From Phanerodontia chrysosporium (Eukaryota > Basidiomycota > Agaricomycetes > Polyporales > Phanerochaetaceae), in NCBI GenBank assembly GCA_001910725.1, contig MJGA01000003.1:186001-250000 (forward strand): a stretch of DNA of 64,000 nt, in the 5' to 3' direction. The position numbers and the translations under genes were made by a program. The notes under the pieces are model-generated. The model made no database searches and was not told where the DNA came from. It saw nothing but the letters and a program-made list of their open reading frames with translations. The stretch's first letter is position 1. Each line of letters starts with the position of its first letter. Below are positions 11,902 to 21,817 of this stretch, piece after piece.

Positions 11902-12271
11902 GGACAGGAAGGCAGGGAGGGATGGGATGATCACCTCGGGTCTCCTCAAGTCTATATATGCCGCTGTGAAGGTGCAAACAATAGAGATTGCGCAACTGAG
12001 TAAATCGCCTGCGATCGTTCATGTCGGGCTCATTGCTTCGCTATGGCTAGACTGAGTAGAAGCTTGTCAGAACAATAAGGGTGGTCGGCGCGAGATGACT
12101 GTGGAAAAGTTCAGTTTACAGACTCATCGCGCCTACCGAGGCTTCAGACGGCACACCCGATACTTCGCTGCCTGCAACGTAGGTTCACTTGTTCCTTTGC
12201 TTCCTAAAAATACATGAGATATACCAGATCACTCTGCAGTACACACCCTCCCGTTAGCAGTCGGTAATAAA
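11902..12271. other. Intergenic, promoter of copy 3 and 3' flank of copy 4
   Basis: 370 bases. TATATA-like text lies at 11952-11960 and ATTGCGCAAC at 11987-11996. No gene supported. Confidence 0.5.
11987..11996. promoter_or_regulatory. ATTGCGCAAC element, reductase copy 3
   Basis: Same ten bases as in the flanks of copies 1, 2 and 4, about 86 bases before the chosen start and just upstream of TATA-like text. Confidence 0.5.
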
Positions 12272-13768
12272 TCACTCGTCCGCGATCTTGATGATAAGCT
12301 TGCCAGCAACCTTCCCTCCGGGGGTCGTCAGGTCCTTCTGCGCCTCGCGCGCGCCCTCCGTAGAGAAGGGGTACACGCCTTCAATCCGGATCTTGAAGAG
12401 CCCACTCTTGAGCGCGTCCCAGAGCTCCCTGGAGTAATGGTCTGCCTCCTCGGGGGTGACGATATAGTTCGCCATACTTCCAACTGCGTCAGCTGCAAAC
12501 GCCGCGACGCAATGCACGGAACCACGCACCTTGGGCGAACGAGCTTGAGGTTCTTCGCGGAGAGCTTCAGCGGCGAGATGGGCTCGACGGGGCCGGACGC
12601 GTTGCCGACGTTCACGAGTGTGCCCTTGCGCCGCACGAGGTCAAAGTTCGCCATGAAGCTGCAAAGCGGAGCCCGTCAAACAACACAACTGGACACAACA
12701 CATAGCAACGTACGTGTCCTTTCCGACGCCGTCGAACACCGCGTGCACACCCTCGCCGTTCGTGAGCTCGAGCACGCGCTGCACCGTGTTCTCCTTCGTG
12801 TACAAGATGACGTGGTCCGCGCCGTACGACTTCGCAATTGCGGCCTTCTCGGGTGTGCTGGTCGTCCCGATGACCGTCGCGCCGCGTGCCTTCGCGTACG
12901 CAGTGAACAGCAGGCCGAGGCCGCCCGCGACGGTGTGCACGAGGATGATGTCGCCCTTCTGCACATTGTACGCCTCCGTCATCTGCGTGATGACGGTGAG
13001 ACCTTGCGCGCGGGTGAGTTTTCCGGGAGCTTGTGCAGTGCATGTGGAGGACGTACCCTGCAGGAGCGCGGCCGCTGCGACGTCGAGCCCGACCTCGTCT
13101 GGCACGGGGAAGGTGTGCACCCAGTTGCTCGCGACATACTCGGCGTGTGCGCCGAGACCGTACTGCACCCCGTCAGCACACACACGGAGAGCACAGAAAA
13201 GCACCACGTACGATCGCGACCCGCTGCCCGACCTTGTAGCCCCGCGCCTTGAACCGGGCGTCATTGAGCACGGCCGGGTCGGTCGGGAGCGCGACGATTG
13301 TGCCAGAGGCCTCGTTTCCCAGAACTTGCGGGAAGGACTTGATCGGATACAAGCCCTTGCTGCGTATGCTTCAGAGCCTGTGCTGCGCGGATGGTCGCAG
13401 AGCGTACCGGAAGTAGGTGTCTATGGTGTTCACACCGCCGTAGTTGATCTGCGGAATCGCTCAGCAACGTAGTGCATGGGGATACGATGATATAAACATA
13501 CTTTGACGATGATTTGGCCCGGACCCTGCTGCGGGAACGGCACCGTCTGCTTCTCTACCACCTCGAGTCCACCAGTCTTCGAGATGGCTATCGCCTGGAT
13601 CGTGCTTGGAAAAGACATGGCGCGTTTGCTTGCGGTAGAAAAATGTCGCGAAACCTGGTGTATACGGGAGGTGGCACGCAGAGCAAAGTGAGAGGAAGGA
13701 ACAGAGGCAGCCCTCACGGTAGAGCGGAAGGAGGTGACGGTGTTCCGCAACATCATGTTGCTCGCCAT
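12272..13768 (-). CDS. Zeta-crystallin-like quinone oxidoreductase, copy 4 of 5, mitochondrial form
   Basis: Intact copy with an N-terminal extension of about 50 residues before the common MSFPSTIQAIAISKTGGLEV. The extension is rich in Arg, Ser, Ala and lacks acids (MASNMMLRNTVTSFRSTVRA, RIHQVSRHFSTASKRA), typical of a mitochondrial presequence, with a plausible cleavage near RHFS. Later exons carry HTVAGGLGLLFTAYAKARGA, GADHVILYTKEN, ELTNGEGVHAVFDGVGKDT and end KLIIKIADE. An extra intron lies at about 12475-12538 between KLVRP and SMANY. Copies 1-3 have no presequence, so the array probably supplies both cytosol and mitochondria. Translation from the internal ATG at 13617 would give a cytosolic form; a TATA-like box near 13660 makes alternative starts conceivable. 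ATTGCGCAAC lies at 13782-13791. Confidence 0.88.
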
Positions 13769-14074
13769 GTGTTGCGACTCGATTGCGCAACCTGTTCTGA
13801 CGAGAACGCGTTTCTCACATTGCAGGGTACGCTTATGTATACATCGAGGGTGTGGGGATTAGCAAGACACGTATCTCCGGTGACCAGAACTGAGCACCAG
13901 ACGTCTGAGACGGAGCGTGAGACTGTGTTCCGACACCGGCACACAACATCGACGTCATTGCAGTGAGTAACTGAGCGAGAGTACATTTTGACCCAACAAC
14001 ATTGTCCACTTCACAGACAAAGGCGTGGTACAGGTAGGGTATCCGACGAAAGACATGAGTCTAGTCACAAGTGA
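13769..14074. other. Intergenic, promoter of copy 4
   Basis: 306 bases holding the 5' flank of copy 4 (TATA-like text around 13833-13838, ATTGCGCAAC at 13782-13791) and the 3' flank of the phosphatase gene. No gene supported. Confidence 0.5.
13782..13791. promoter_or_regulatory. ATTGCGCAAC element, reductase copy 4
   Basis: Same ten bases as in copies 1-3. Only 13 bases before the presequence ATG but about 165 bases before the internal ATG at 13617, so in this gene it may fall within the 5' UTR of the long form. Confidence 0.45.
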
Positions 14075-15412
14075 TTACGAGTCCGCAGGTTTTTCTGTCG
14101 CAAAGGCCATCATCAAACACTCGTAGATGAGCTGCACCTGGTCTGGTCGCTGCACCATTCCCGGCCTCTGCTCCCTCAGCGCGTCGATCTCCTGCGCGAC
14201 CTGATCTTCGGCCACCTCCTCTGGCAGCGGGCCAAGCGGGCTCGGCTCGAGTGGTGGTAGCTCCTCGTTCGGCTCGTGAAGGAGCGAGCATGACGGCGGC
14301 AAGAAGCGATACGCGCGCAAGAGCGACGAGAGCGCGATGAAGGTGCCCGTGCGCCCGATGCCCGCGGAGCAGCCGACGATAATCGGTGGGTCGGGGTCGA
14401 GCCTGTCGCGGACCTCGGCGGGCTGCGAGGACAGATCGCGGTTCGCCTGGTCGACAAGGTGCGCGAAACGGAGCAACGCCACGCGATCCTCCGGTTCTGG
14501 CACGCTGTGGTCCGGCCACGAGGAGAAGAGCATGTGCTTGAAGATGACGGGTTCGCCGAAGGTATCGGCAGCGTTCATGGACCTGAGCGGCTGCACGGAG
14601 ACGGTGCTCTGCTGACAATGCGCTTCGTCAATCTTCTTGACATCTAACAGTGTGATTTTCAGTGGTTTGGCGTTGCAATTCGGCTCAGGCGCGGATAACC
14701 AGGAATCGCCGACGTTGGGAGGGATATATGCGTGTGCTTTGCGCATGCCGCTCTCGATGTCTCGGGTGAGTTGTACGACAGTGCGTACGCGACTGATAGA
14801 GCCGGTGACAGGCTTGAGCTTCTGCGCGACTACAGGGGGAGGGGAGACGGGCTCCATGATAACGGTGAGGAATGCATGTATGGTTTCCGGAAGTGGCGCC
14901 TGGGAGGCGATCCACCACTTTCCCCCAGCCAGCTCTCGCACCCAGCTTGCGTTCAGATATCTCCCCGAAGGCTCTTCCGAGTTTCCATGACCGACGATAA
15001 CGCGGGTACGGTCGTAAGGCGTTACATCCGAGTAGCGATTGAGATGACCGTGATCGGGATGGCAGGCAACGGATATGGAGTAATGCTTGACGGCCTCGTC
15101 GTTCTTGGTCAATGTGGAGGGAAGATGGGCGATTCGGTGTGTTCTCGACGGATTTGCCTTGTGACGCGAGGCATTTCTGAGTGCATTTCTCTCTCTTTCG
15201 CGCTTTGTGAGCACTTGCAGAACTGTCATGAGATGACCGGGGGCTTGAGCGCGATCCAGCCATCCTGGCAGGGAGGAGGTCGTAGCAGAGTATGGTGGCA
15301 TGGTAGATCGAAGTTGCGTGAAGAGGGTCCTGGAGCGAGTCGAGGATATATGGGCAGATGGAGAAGAGAGGCTGGTCTTGTGCTTGGCGAGAGCTGTGCG
15401 CAGAGCAAGCAT
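14075..15412 (-). CDS. Protein tyrosine phosphatase (classical PTP fold), P-loop His replaced by Gly
   Basis: Intronless. Dephosphorylates phosphotyrosine; probable cytosolic signalling role, inferred from family. Substrate-loop text is GRYLNASWVRELAGGKWWIA, the WPD loop is SSWPDHSVPEPEDRVALLRF, and the P-loop reads VGCSAGIGRTGTF, so the catalytic Cys and Arg of CX5R are present but the usual His before Cys is Gly. The residues after the P-loop (about 75) are Pro/Glu-rich and end EKPADS. The start at 15412 gives 445 residues with a Ser/Arg-rich N-terminus but lies only 10 bases from the opposite gene. The in-frame ATG at 15301 (MPPYSATTSSLPGWLDRA) leaves room for a promoter and is a reasonable alternative. 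Confidence 0.85.
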   Translation of the reverse strand: MLALRTALAKHKTSLSSPSAHISSTRSRTLFTQLRSTMPPYSATTSSLPGWLDRAQAPGHLMTVLQVLTKRERERNALRNASRHKANPSRTHRIAHLPSTLTKNDEAVKHYSISVACHPDHGHLNRYSDVTPYDRTRVIVGHGNSEEPSGRYLNASWVRELAGGKWWIASQAPLPETIHAFLTVIMEPVSPPPVVAQKLKPVTGSISRVRTVVQLTRDIESGMRKAHAYIPPNVGDSWLSAPEPNCNAKPLKITLLDVKKIDEAHCQQSTVSVQPLRSMNAADTFGEPVIFKHMLFSSWPDHSVPEPEDRVALLRFAHLVDQANRDLSSQPAEVRDRLDPDPPIIVGCSAGIGRTGTFIALSSLLRAYRFLPPSCSLLHEPNEELPPLEPSPLGPLPEEVAEDQVAQEIDALREQRPGMVQRPDQVQLIYECLMMAFATEKPADS

Positions 15413-15422
15413 CTAAACGCCC

Positions 15423-16060
15423 ATGACGCCACGATCGAAGATGAGCCACGTGGGGGAATCTTCGCTCTTGCGGCTCAAGAGACTCGGCGGAACAGACACC
15501 ATCGCAGACGACATGGCAGACTTGGTGCAGTTGATAGACGCAGAGACTAGAGTCAAGTACGTCGCGTCGACAGACAACGACAAGCGCAGGAGCTCACAGC
15601 GCTCCGTCATAGAGTGAGCTCAACACTGGACAAGTCGGTCGGCAAGAAATACCTTACGGACGGCAGTCCTGAGACGTGCTGGACATCTCAGCAGGTATCT
15701 CACTTAGAATCGCTTGCCACAGGCGCACCGTTGACCCTCAACTCCTAGGGAACACCACAGTTTGTCCAGCTAACCTTCACAACCCGCGTCGTCCCAAAGA
15801 AGCTCCATCTCACGTTCCAAGGCGGATTCGTGGGTACAAGGTGCTCCCTTGAGGTTGCCGCGGAGGAGGACAAGCCCGAGTGGAAGCTGTGGACGAAGGT
15901 CTACCCAGAAGACGTCAACCGGAAGCAGAGCTTTGATCTTCCGGCGGGCGAGATCCCAGACGGCGTGCGCAGCCTAAAGATAGTGTTCGAGGAGAGCTCA
16001 GATTTCTTCGGTCGTATTACAGTGTATGATCTGCAGCTTCTTGGGGAGAAATTTCCATAG
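15423..16060 (+). CDS. NR2C2AP-like discoidin/F5-8C-type domain protein
   Basis: Small single-domain protein resembling nuclear receptor 2C2-associated protein, a beta-sandwich of the F5/8 type C class. Exon 1 encodes MTPRSKMSHVGESSLLRLKR and ends near TRVK; an intron (about 15557-15611) is followed by VSSTLDKSVGKKYLTDGSPE then TCWTSQQ. A second intron (about 15694-15749) precedes GTPQFVQLTFTTRVVPKK, FQGGFVGTRCSLEVA and the terminal LQLLGEKFP. The SPETCWTS..GTPQ and FQGGF motifs and the length of about 140 residues fit the family. The ATG at 15441 is an alternative start. Molecular function in fungi is not established. It is head to head with the tyrosine phosphatase gene. Confidence 0.75.
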
Positions 16061-16588
16061 TCGCCAGGCACCTGGTATTCGCTTCGCGTCAACAGGATGG
16101 TCACGTCGCAAGAAGTGTGAGAGCAGACAGTATGTCCAGCCAAAGGATTCAGAACTTCAGCAGGACTAAGTCGAGCGTTGTTCAAGGGAGGTGGAGGTGT
16201 GTAGCACGTACACGCACTTGCCCTCGACACATCGTCGACACGACTGTCACTTCCTGGTGACCAGTGACACGTAATGTGACAATCGTGACGAGACGCAATT
16301 TATTGCGACGCGTGACGCGTATGTTGCTTCGCTGCCGCCTTTTGCCACTCCGTACCAGCACTGCTACACCTTTCGAGCTGCACAGTGTAAAGGTGCGGGA
16401 GATTTCATCCAATCTTATGATGTATATTTATGAACGCATAGGTGTATGACTTGAGCAGCACTACCAGAAAGCCTCTACTTCTTGCGTGCAAAGTATGTGA
16501 GGACCAGTCTATTTTCTTGGGGTTGACTCGCACTTATCGGTTGCTCAGACCTGTAATCTTAGTCAAACCAAGTGATACTGGGGCATAT
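16061..16588. other. Intergenic / 5' flank of the F-box gene
   Basis: About 530 bases. From 16258 to 16322 the sequence repeats the words gtgac, cgtgac and tgacgcgt, but no clean repeat unit could be defined. The reading frame of the downstream gene stays open back to 16442 without family-like residues. Confidence 0.45.
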
Positions 16589-17938
16589 ATGCTTCTAACC
16601 AAGGCATCAATCAACGCTCTGCCCGTCGACCTGCTGTCAAGCATCTTTGTGCTCTGGGCCTCAGTCGACGAAGATGGTCCGTGGATGGCGTCGAGCGTAT
16701 GCAAGGAGTGGCGAAGGATTGTCCTTGCCTGCCCCACTGCATGGAGCCATATTTCCGTGATTCTCAAACCACCAAGTAACGTCACACCGGAGGACCGCGC
16801 CTGGTGCGTGGAAGAAGACGACCTCGACAGCGAGCACTCTCCGCGCGGGAAACGGCGCCCGCTCGACCTCTGGTTTCTACGGAGCGGGCGTACCAGGCTC
16901 AACCTTACACTCACCGTCGCGTCGACACACCCGCACATCGAAGCACGTCTTGCCGAATGCCTCACCCTCCTCCGCGCGCACCCGGCAGGGCTGCGCACCT
17001 TGCGCGTCGACGTCGAGTCCGTTCTGCTCGCCGACGCCTTCTTCAGCGAGCTGCCACCATGCGACCTGGACGAACTCGCACTGCAGATCATGCAGACGCC
17101 GCGGCGGGGCTGGCTGCGCGGCGCGCACGCATCAGGCGAGGGCTCGCGCGTGCCCGCGCTCTGGCGGGGCGTCCGCAGCGTGCGCCACGCCCTCCTGGAC
17201 GGGTGCATGCCGCCGCGGCGCGCGGACGGCACCGGCGGCGAGACGCGCTCGCTCGTGCTCGGCGGGATCTCTGTCACTCCAGAGCTGCTCGCGGACTACA
17301 GCGCGCTCACGACGCTCGAGCTCCGCGAGGCCCCCGCGCCCGCACACGCGACGCCGCTCGTGCTCCCTGCGCTCGCGCGCCTCACGCTGCAGCGTACATG
17401 CATGGAGTCCGCCGCGGGCGTATGCCGCTGGCTGCGCGCGCCCGCACTCACGCACCTCGCGCTCGGGAACGGCGGCGTGCGCGAGCTCGCGCTGGTGCTG
17501 CGCCCGGGCGAGACGACGGCGGAGGCGACGGCCGAGTTCGGTGGCGCCCTCGCGCGGTTCGTCGCGGCGGCCCCAGGGCTGGTATCGCTCCGCCTCTCGC
17601 GCTCGAGCGTGCACGACCGCCACGTCGTCGAGGTCCTCCGGAACGCACCTTCGCTTGTCGAGCTGCGGATCGAGGAGTGTCTCGTTGGCGCGCCCTTCCT
17701 GCGGGCTCTGACACTGCCTGTCGGCGCTTCATCGGCCAAGCCCAAGCCTCCTGTCTGCCCTAACCTGCAGAGCCTCAGCTTCCACAAGTGTGACCTTGTA
17801 CCTGGGGAGCAGCTCGTCGCGCTCGTGCGGAGCCGCAATCACGCGGACTCGCCAACAAGCCGCATCACAGACGTTCGCACCCTTCGCTGTCCCAACGTCT
17901 CCGTCTCTCACGTACACGATCTCCTGAACGCTCTGTAA
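16589..17938 (+). CDS. F-box protein with degenerate LRR-like region
   Basis: Single-exon gene. The N-terminus MLLTKASINALPVDLLSSIF followed by VLW...VCKEWRRIVLACPTAWSHI is the F-box pattern of the large basidiomycete F-box families, expected to recruit substrates to an SCF ubiquitin ligase through Skp1. The rest (about 380 residues) is Leu-rich with repeated L..L.L segments (LRTLRVDVESVLLADAFF, LTTLELREAP, LTHLALGNGGVRELAL, LVSLRLSRS, SLVELRIEECLV), compatible with an irregular LRR solenoid. The frame is open from 16442 and that ATG would add 49 residues; I prefer 16589 because the F-box normally sits near the N-terminus. Substrate unknown. The very GC-rich codon use produces long meaningless frames on the other strand. 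Confidence 0.8.
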   Translation: MLLTKASINALPVDLLSSIFVLWASVDEDGPWMASSVCKEWRRIVLACPTAWSHISVILKPPSNVTPEDRAWCVEEDDLDSEHSPRGKRRPLDLWFLRSGRTRLNLTLTVASTHPHIEARLAECLTLLRAHPAGLRTLRVDVESVLLADAFFSELPPCDLDELALQIMQTPRRGWLRGAHASGEGSRVPALWRGVRSVRHALLDGCMPPRRADGTGGETRSLVLGGISVTPELLADYSALTTLELREAPAPAHATPLVLPALARLTLQRTCMESAAGVCRWLRAPALTHLALGNGGVRELALVLRPGETTAEATAEFGGALARFVAAAPGLVSLRLSRSSVHDRHVVEVLRNAPSLVELRIEECLVGAPFLRALTLPVGASSAKPKPPVCPNLQSLSFHKCDLVPGEQLVALVRSRNHADSPTSRITDVRTLRCPNVSVSHVHDLLNAL

Positions 17939-18043
17939 TTTCGCCTGTGACAAAATCCCATTATAACCGCTTCGTATGTAATCTGAATACTTGTACACGA
18001 TAGCAAAATATGCAAAGCTTGGATACGTCCATTCAACACAAAC

Positions 18044-20271
18044 TCATGCAAACACCTCAAACGCCGTCCAACTTGGCGCGACGGTCCCGCGGTTGTCGAG
18101 ATCAATCCAGCGTTTTCGCGCGTCGTTGATGTACCCGCCCGAGCTGTCGTCTGCGCCGCCAAAGCCGAACGCGCGATCCCAACCGAGGCCCACCGCCGCA
18201 AGCCTGCAGACATTCGAGCTGGGCGCCCGCGCATCAGCATCCCCGAAAATAAACAGCAGGACAATGACCACGGAGACACACCTGAGCGTACATATCGTCG
18301 CACCAGGCACGACGTCGCCCTCCCACGCCCAGAGACCAGTGAGGAGCGCGAGGTCGACGATCATGCCGCGCGTGAGGCGCACGCGGTCCTCGGGCTCCGC
18401 ACGCGCGAACTCGGCCTGCACATACGCGTGCTGCGGCGCGAGCGCGCGGAGCGCGGGGTCCGTGCTCGAGTCGAGCGAGAACAGCGCCGTCGCGGCGGGG
18501 AACGCGCCGACGAACTCGTGTGCGGTCGCGTGCGCGTCCGACGCGACATACACGATCGGCGGCGCGGGAAACGCGGAGGCGCCGTCGTCGCTGGCGGCGG
18601 CCTCGCCGTACAGCCGCGCCCACGCGTCGCGCGCCGCGTCGACGAAGTGCGCGAGCGGGACGTACTGCCCGCGGAAGGGGAACGTGCTCGCGTGCCGGTC
18701 GCCGCGCCGGATGTGCACGGCGATGTACGGGTCGGGGTTGCGTGTCTCGAGCACGGCCTCTGCATCGCGCCGCGTGCGCGGTGGGAACATGTCGTCGTTG
18801 CGTGCGGCCGGCGTATGTGGTGGCAGGGACAGCACAGACGCGAGCTCGGCACGTGCGGAGCGGATGAGCTGCGCATTGTGCGCGTTCGGCCGGATGGTCT
18901 CTTGGAACGAGTGCAGGGCGTGGTCGAAGATGGGTTTCTGGCGCTTGATCCCTTGCTGGTACCTGCAGGCCAAGTCAACGACTATCGATGGCCCAGACGG
19001 GGCCCACGCACGGATCTTCGTAATTTTCGTAGAAGGCGTGGCCAAAGTGGAACTTGGCAGTTCGAGCGTTCACGACCCAATGTCTCGCATGCCGCGGGCA
19101 GGCGACCAATTCTGGAAGGATGTTAGAGACTTTACATAGCGCATACATACATATCTTACCTTCTGGAGGAGGCGCTCTACAACCGGGTTCCGGACCAGGC
19201 TGTCTTGAGCGAACGTCTTGAAAATGATCGGTCCATCTGTGAGGGTCAGTAAAACATGACGAATAAGAATCTAGAGGAGTGGAGACCAACTTTCCGCGAT
19301 TCCAGTAGGTGTCATCGACAAGGAACGTCCTGTTGCGCTATAGTATAATTAGCCACCATTTGTCTAGCGGTGTCTGAAACCCCCCTATGCGTGCGTACTG
19401 CCGGACTCTGTCCTGACGCAGCACACACGCAGTCGGGTGTGTCACCAAGAGCTGTGCAGACGTACTTCTCGCGCCAAGGCAGCGGCCTGCGCCATCAAGG
19501 CAAGGTCTGCTGCCAGCCCTACTGTACCGTCCAGCTGGTACGTGACGGTCTTGGAGCAGACCTTGGTGCGCTCTCCCTCAGGAAGATGATAATCTGTCAC
19601 GTCATCGTGGTGGGGGACATCCATGACGCCTCCCATCGGCGGGTCCCAGTAGGAGGTGTGGTGCATGAACTTGCCGGACATGATCTTGTCACACTCGTCG
19701 CGGTATTGCATGCCCGTCAGTGGGAACTGCGTGTAGTTCTCGTAGGAGATAGCATGTCCCGATGGTGGGAACGTGTCGACGTATGCTGGGGTTGGTGTGG
19801 GCGCGACTGCTTCCTCCACGGGTTTGCCAAGGTGGGAGAGGTGCTTGGGGCGTAGCCGACGGCGCGGTCGAGGACCTCTGGCTTCTTGAAGGAAACAATT
19901 ATCAAAGACAGGAGCACACCAGCAGCAATCGTGCCGAGCACAAGGGGAGTATTGTAGAGGACGACCTTGCCCGAGAGCTGTTTCCGCCACCGCTTCACAG
20001 GCTTCGCGGTCGCGTCCACGTCGTCGCCTCTGCTCCGGTAGCCAGACACGGGAAAGCTGGTGCTCGCAGAGGAGGAGAGCAGGGGCTGCGCCTGCTGCTG
20101 GCGATAGGTAGCGTACGTGACTGCGTCGTCGTCGAGGTCCGCGTCCGTGATGGCCTCCTCCGCGTATGCTGAGCGAGAGTGTGGGGTGCGAGGCGTGAGA
20201 GGCTGATGGTCAGAACGCGAAGGGGTGGTGAGCCTGCCAGAGGCGAGAAGGTTGAGAGGGTCCAGAGGCAT
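18044..20271 (-). CDS. Type II membrane protein, fucosyltransferase-like (HxRRGD motif)
   Basis: Probable Golgi or ER glycosyltransferase. The N-terminus (MPLDPLNLLASGRLTTPSRS) is a Ser/Thr-rich cytosolic tail, followed by KRWRKQL and one membrane segment (LVLGTIAAGVLLSLIIVSF) near residue 100, giving type II topology. The luminal part has GHAFYENYEDP and AVHIRRGDR, the GDP-fucose-binding motif pattern of O-/alpha-fucosyltransferase families, and ends WTAFEVFA. At least four introns are visible (for example about 18220-18290 and 18965-19025). Just after the membrane segment the frame changes: in the run of four G at 19847-19850 one extra base would join RAVGYAP to KHLSHLGKPVEEAV. The gene is single-copy here, so this break bears on the consensus-error question. 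Acceptor specificity is not predictable. Confidence 0.72.
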
Positions 20272-20788
20272 GGTGGAAGAGACACACAGGGAGGCACAGC
20301 CTGCGGAGCGGATGGGCGTGAACCAAGCGATGGCGTTTCTCCCTTGCCCATGTTCCCTGTCGGCGTCTATTCCATTGTGGCGCTGATCGTCGCCAACCTC
20401 GTCTTTGTGGCTTTGTCCTTCCGCCCATCTACGCATCTATTCGTGTCTTATCAGGCCCTCTGGGCTGCCTTGCCTAGCATCTAAACACTTCCAAGTAAGC
20501 CCAATCATTATGTTGTTGTAGAACCCGAAGAGTATATACATATTGCAGTGATGTCGAGTGCAATCCCAGAACCGAGCTATGGATACAGTGGTCTAACCGA
20601 GAACGCCTTCGAACAATAGGAATATGGCGGCGAAATGTCGAAGCATGCCGAGGGGTTGCCGTAAAACCCTCGTGTCTTGAGCCCAAGGCCAGTCGGCCAG
20701 AAGCGTCTTCATCTCCTCCTTCCACTCTCGCGGTGAAGCGACTCTCTGCCTCCTCCTCCTTCTTCCCCTCTACGTCCGCCCAAACCCC
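20272..20788. other. Intergenic, about 517 bases
   Basis: 5' flank of the fucosyltransferase-like gene and 3' flank of a small minus-strand gene. It contains AT-rich text at 20505-20545 including tatatacatattg. No coding exon is supported. Confidence 0.45.
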
Positions 20789-21012
20789 TCACTTCCTCTT
20801 CACAAGCCTCTTCAGCGACCCGACAGGGCCCTTGCCCTCGCCGGAGGCCGCGGCACCCTGCCCAGGCGTATACGACGCGCCGAGCGCGGCGTACATCGCG
20901 TGTCCGTCGCGCGGAGACTGGTGGAACCCCGCGAACGCGTGTGGCGACGCCGGGCCGTGGGGAAGAAGCCACCGACGGGCGACGCGGGCGACGAGGAGTA
21001 GTAGGACGACAT
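20789..21012 (-). CDS. Small hypothetical protein, Ser/Gly/Tyr-rich with basic tail
   Basis: A possible protein of about 74 residues: MSSYYSSSPASPVGGFFP, then HGPASPHAFAGFHQSPRD, a glycine/alanine-rich stretch (YTPGQGAAASGEGKGP) and a basic end GSLKRLVKRK followed by a stop. The two halves are in different frames and join if one base is added in the run of four G at 20959-20962. The composition is that of a small disordered fungal protein and no family is recognised. The alternative is that this is non-coding and the joined reading is accidental; the clean start, the stop and the absence of other breaks make it worth listing at moderate confidence. Confidence 0.4.
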
Positions 21013-21817
21013 GAGTTGTTAGGTCGGGTAGCGAGTCGCGTGCGTTCTAGGGCCGCGTAGAAGGAACCGTATGTGTGACGCGTGAGTTGAGAAGTCGCTA
21101 TGCGAGAGCAAGCGACACGCGGTCGGATATGTGCAGCAGGAGTGCGCGAGGATGGTAGGGATGTGCAGATGCGCTTTGCAGACCAAAAGGCAGCTTGATG
21201 CGTCACCACCCCGACCAGCTCGCACCTCTTATACGCTTTGCACTCGCAGCAACCCCGCATCTCGCGGACAAGGCAAGCCCCAGGAGCGTACGCGGGCGTG
21301 CGCGAGCACAAGGGGACTGCCATTCGCGGATGAAGGGCCGCGGGCGCCCCGCACGCTTTGGGCACAAGGGCCGCGTGCGGATTGGCCTGGCGACGGGTTC
21401 CCACCGCTCTGTCCGCGCCCGCGTGCGCGGGTCACGGGCACGCGGAATACAAGGGCACGCATGGCAGCGAGAGGCATACGGAATGGCATAGGGAGCATAG
21501 GGAGGAGGAGGGGCATAGGAGTCATCAGGAACAAGAGGCGGCGCGCGCCAGTCTAGGAGAGTCCGTGGGCGGGAGAGACGCGAAACTGCCTAAATATGAT
21601 AGTGGCAAGACGAGAGTTGATGCAGATGGTACAGCGATGCAAGTACTAGTAGCTATAAGTGTACGGTATTTCCGGGCAGTGAGATGAACAAACGAGCATG
21701 AGGCGACCGAGCGTTCGTGCAGAGTGCGACAACATGATACACCACAATGAAACCACAGAGTAAGAACGACAGCAAGCGTGCAGAGAGCGGTTTGGGATGG
21801 GGCGTGCGCGGCGCGGG
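21013..21817. other. Intergenic, about 800 bases
   Basis: Contains the 5' flank of the small gene and the 3' flank of the TBC gene. GC-rich reading frames at 21131-21556 and on the opposite strand are Arg/Ala-rich shadows without family similarity. No RNA gene or repeat was recognised. Confidence 0.45.

Noticed and set aside
7054..13768. Biosynthetic gene cluster built on the reductase array
   Set aside because: No polyketide synthase, NRPS, terpene cyclase, P450 or transporter lies in or near the array; tandem duplication explains it.
14732..15550. 272-codon plus-strand ORF opposite the tyrosine phosphatase
   Set aside because: Lies antisense to conserved phosphatase motifs and has no family similarity.
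16804..17763. Long Arg/Ala-rich open frames overlapping the F-box gene on both strands
   Set aside because: Shadow frames created by very GC-rich codon use. Composition is almost only R, A, P, G, with no domain pattern; the F-box frame has clear motifs.
18234..18978. Antisense and alternate-frame ORFs over the fucosyltransferase-like gene
   Set aside because: Same GC-driven effect; the frame with AVHIRRGDR and the membrane segment is the real one.
20709..21404. 231-codon Arg-rich minus-strand ORF
   Set aside because: Low-complexity, no splice context; a smaller frame at 20789-21012 gives a more protein-like reading.
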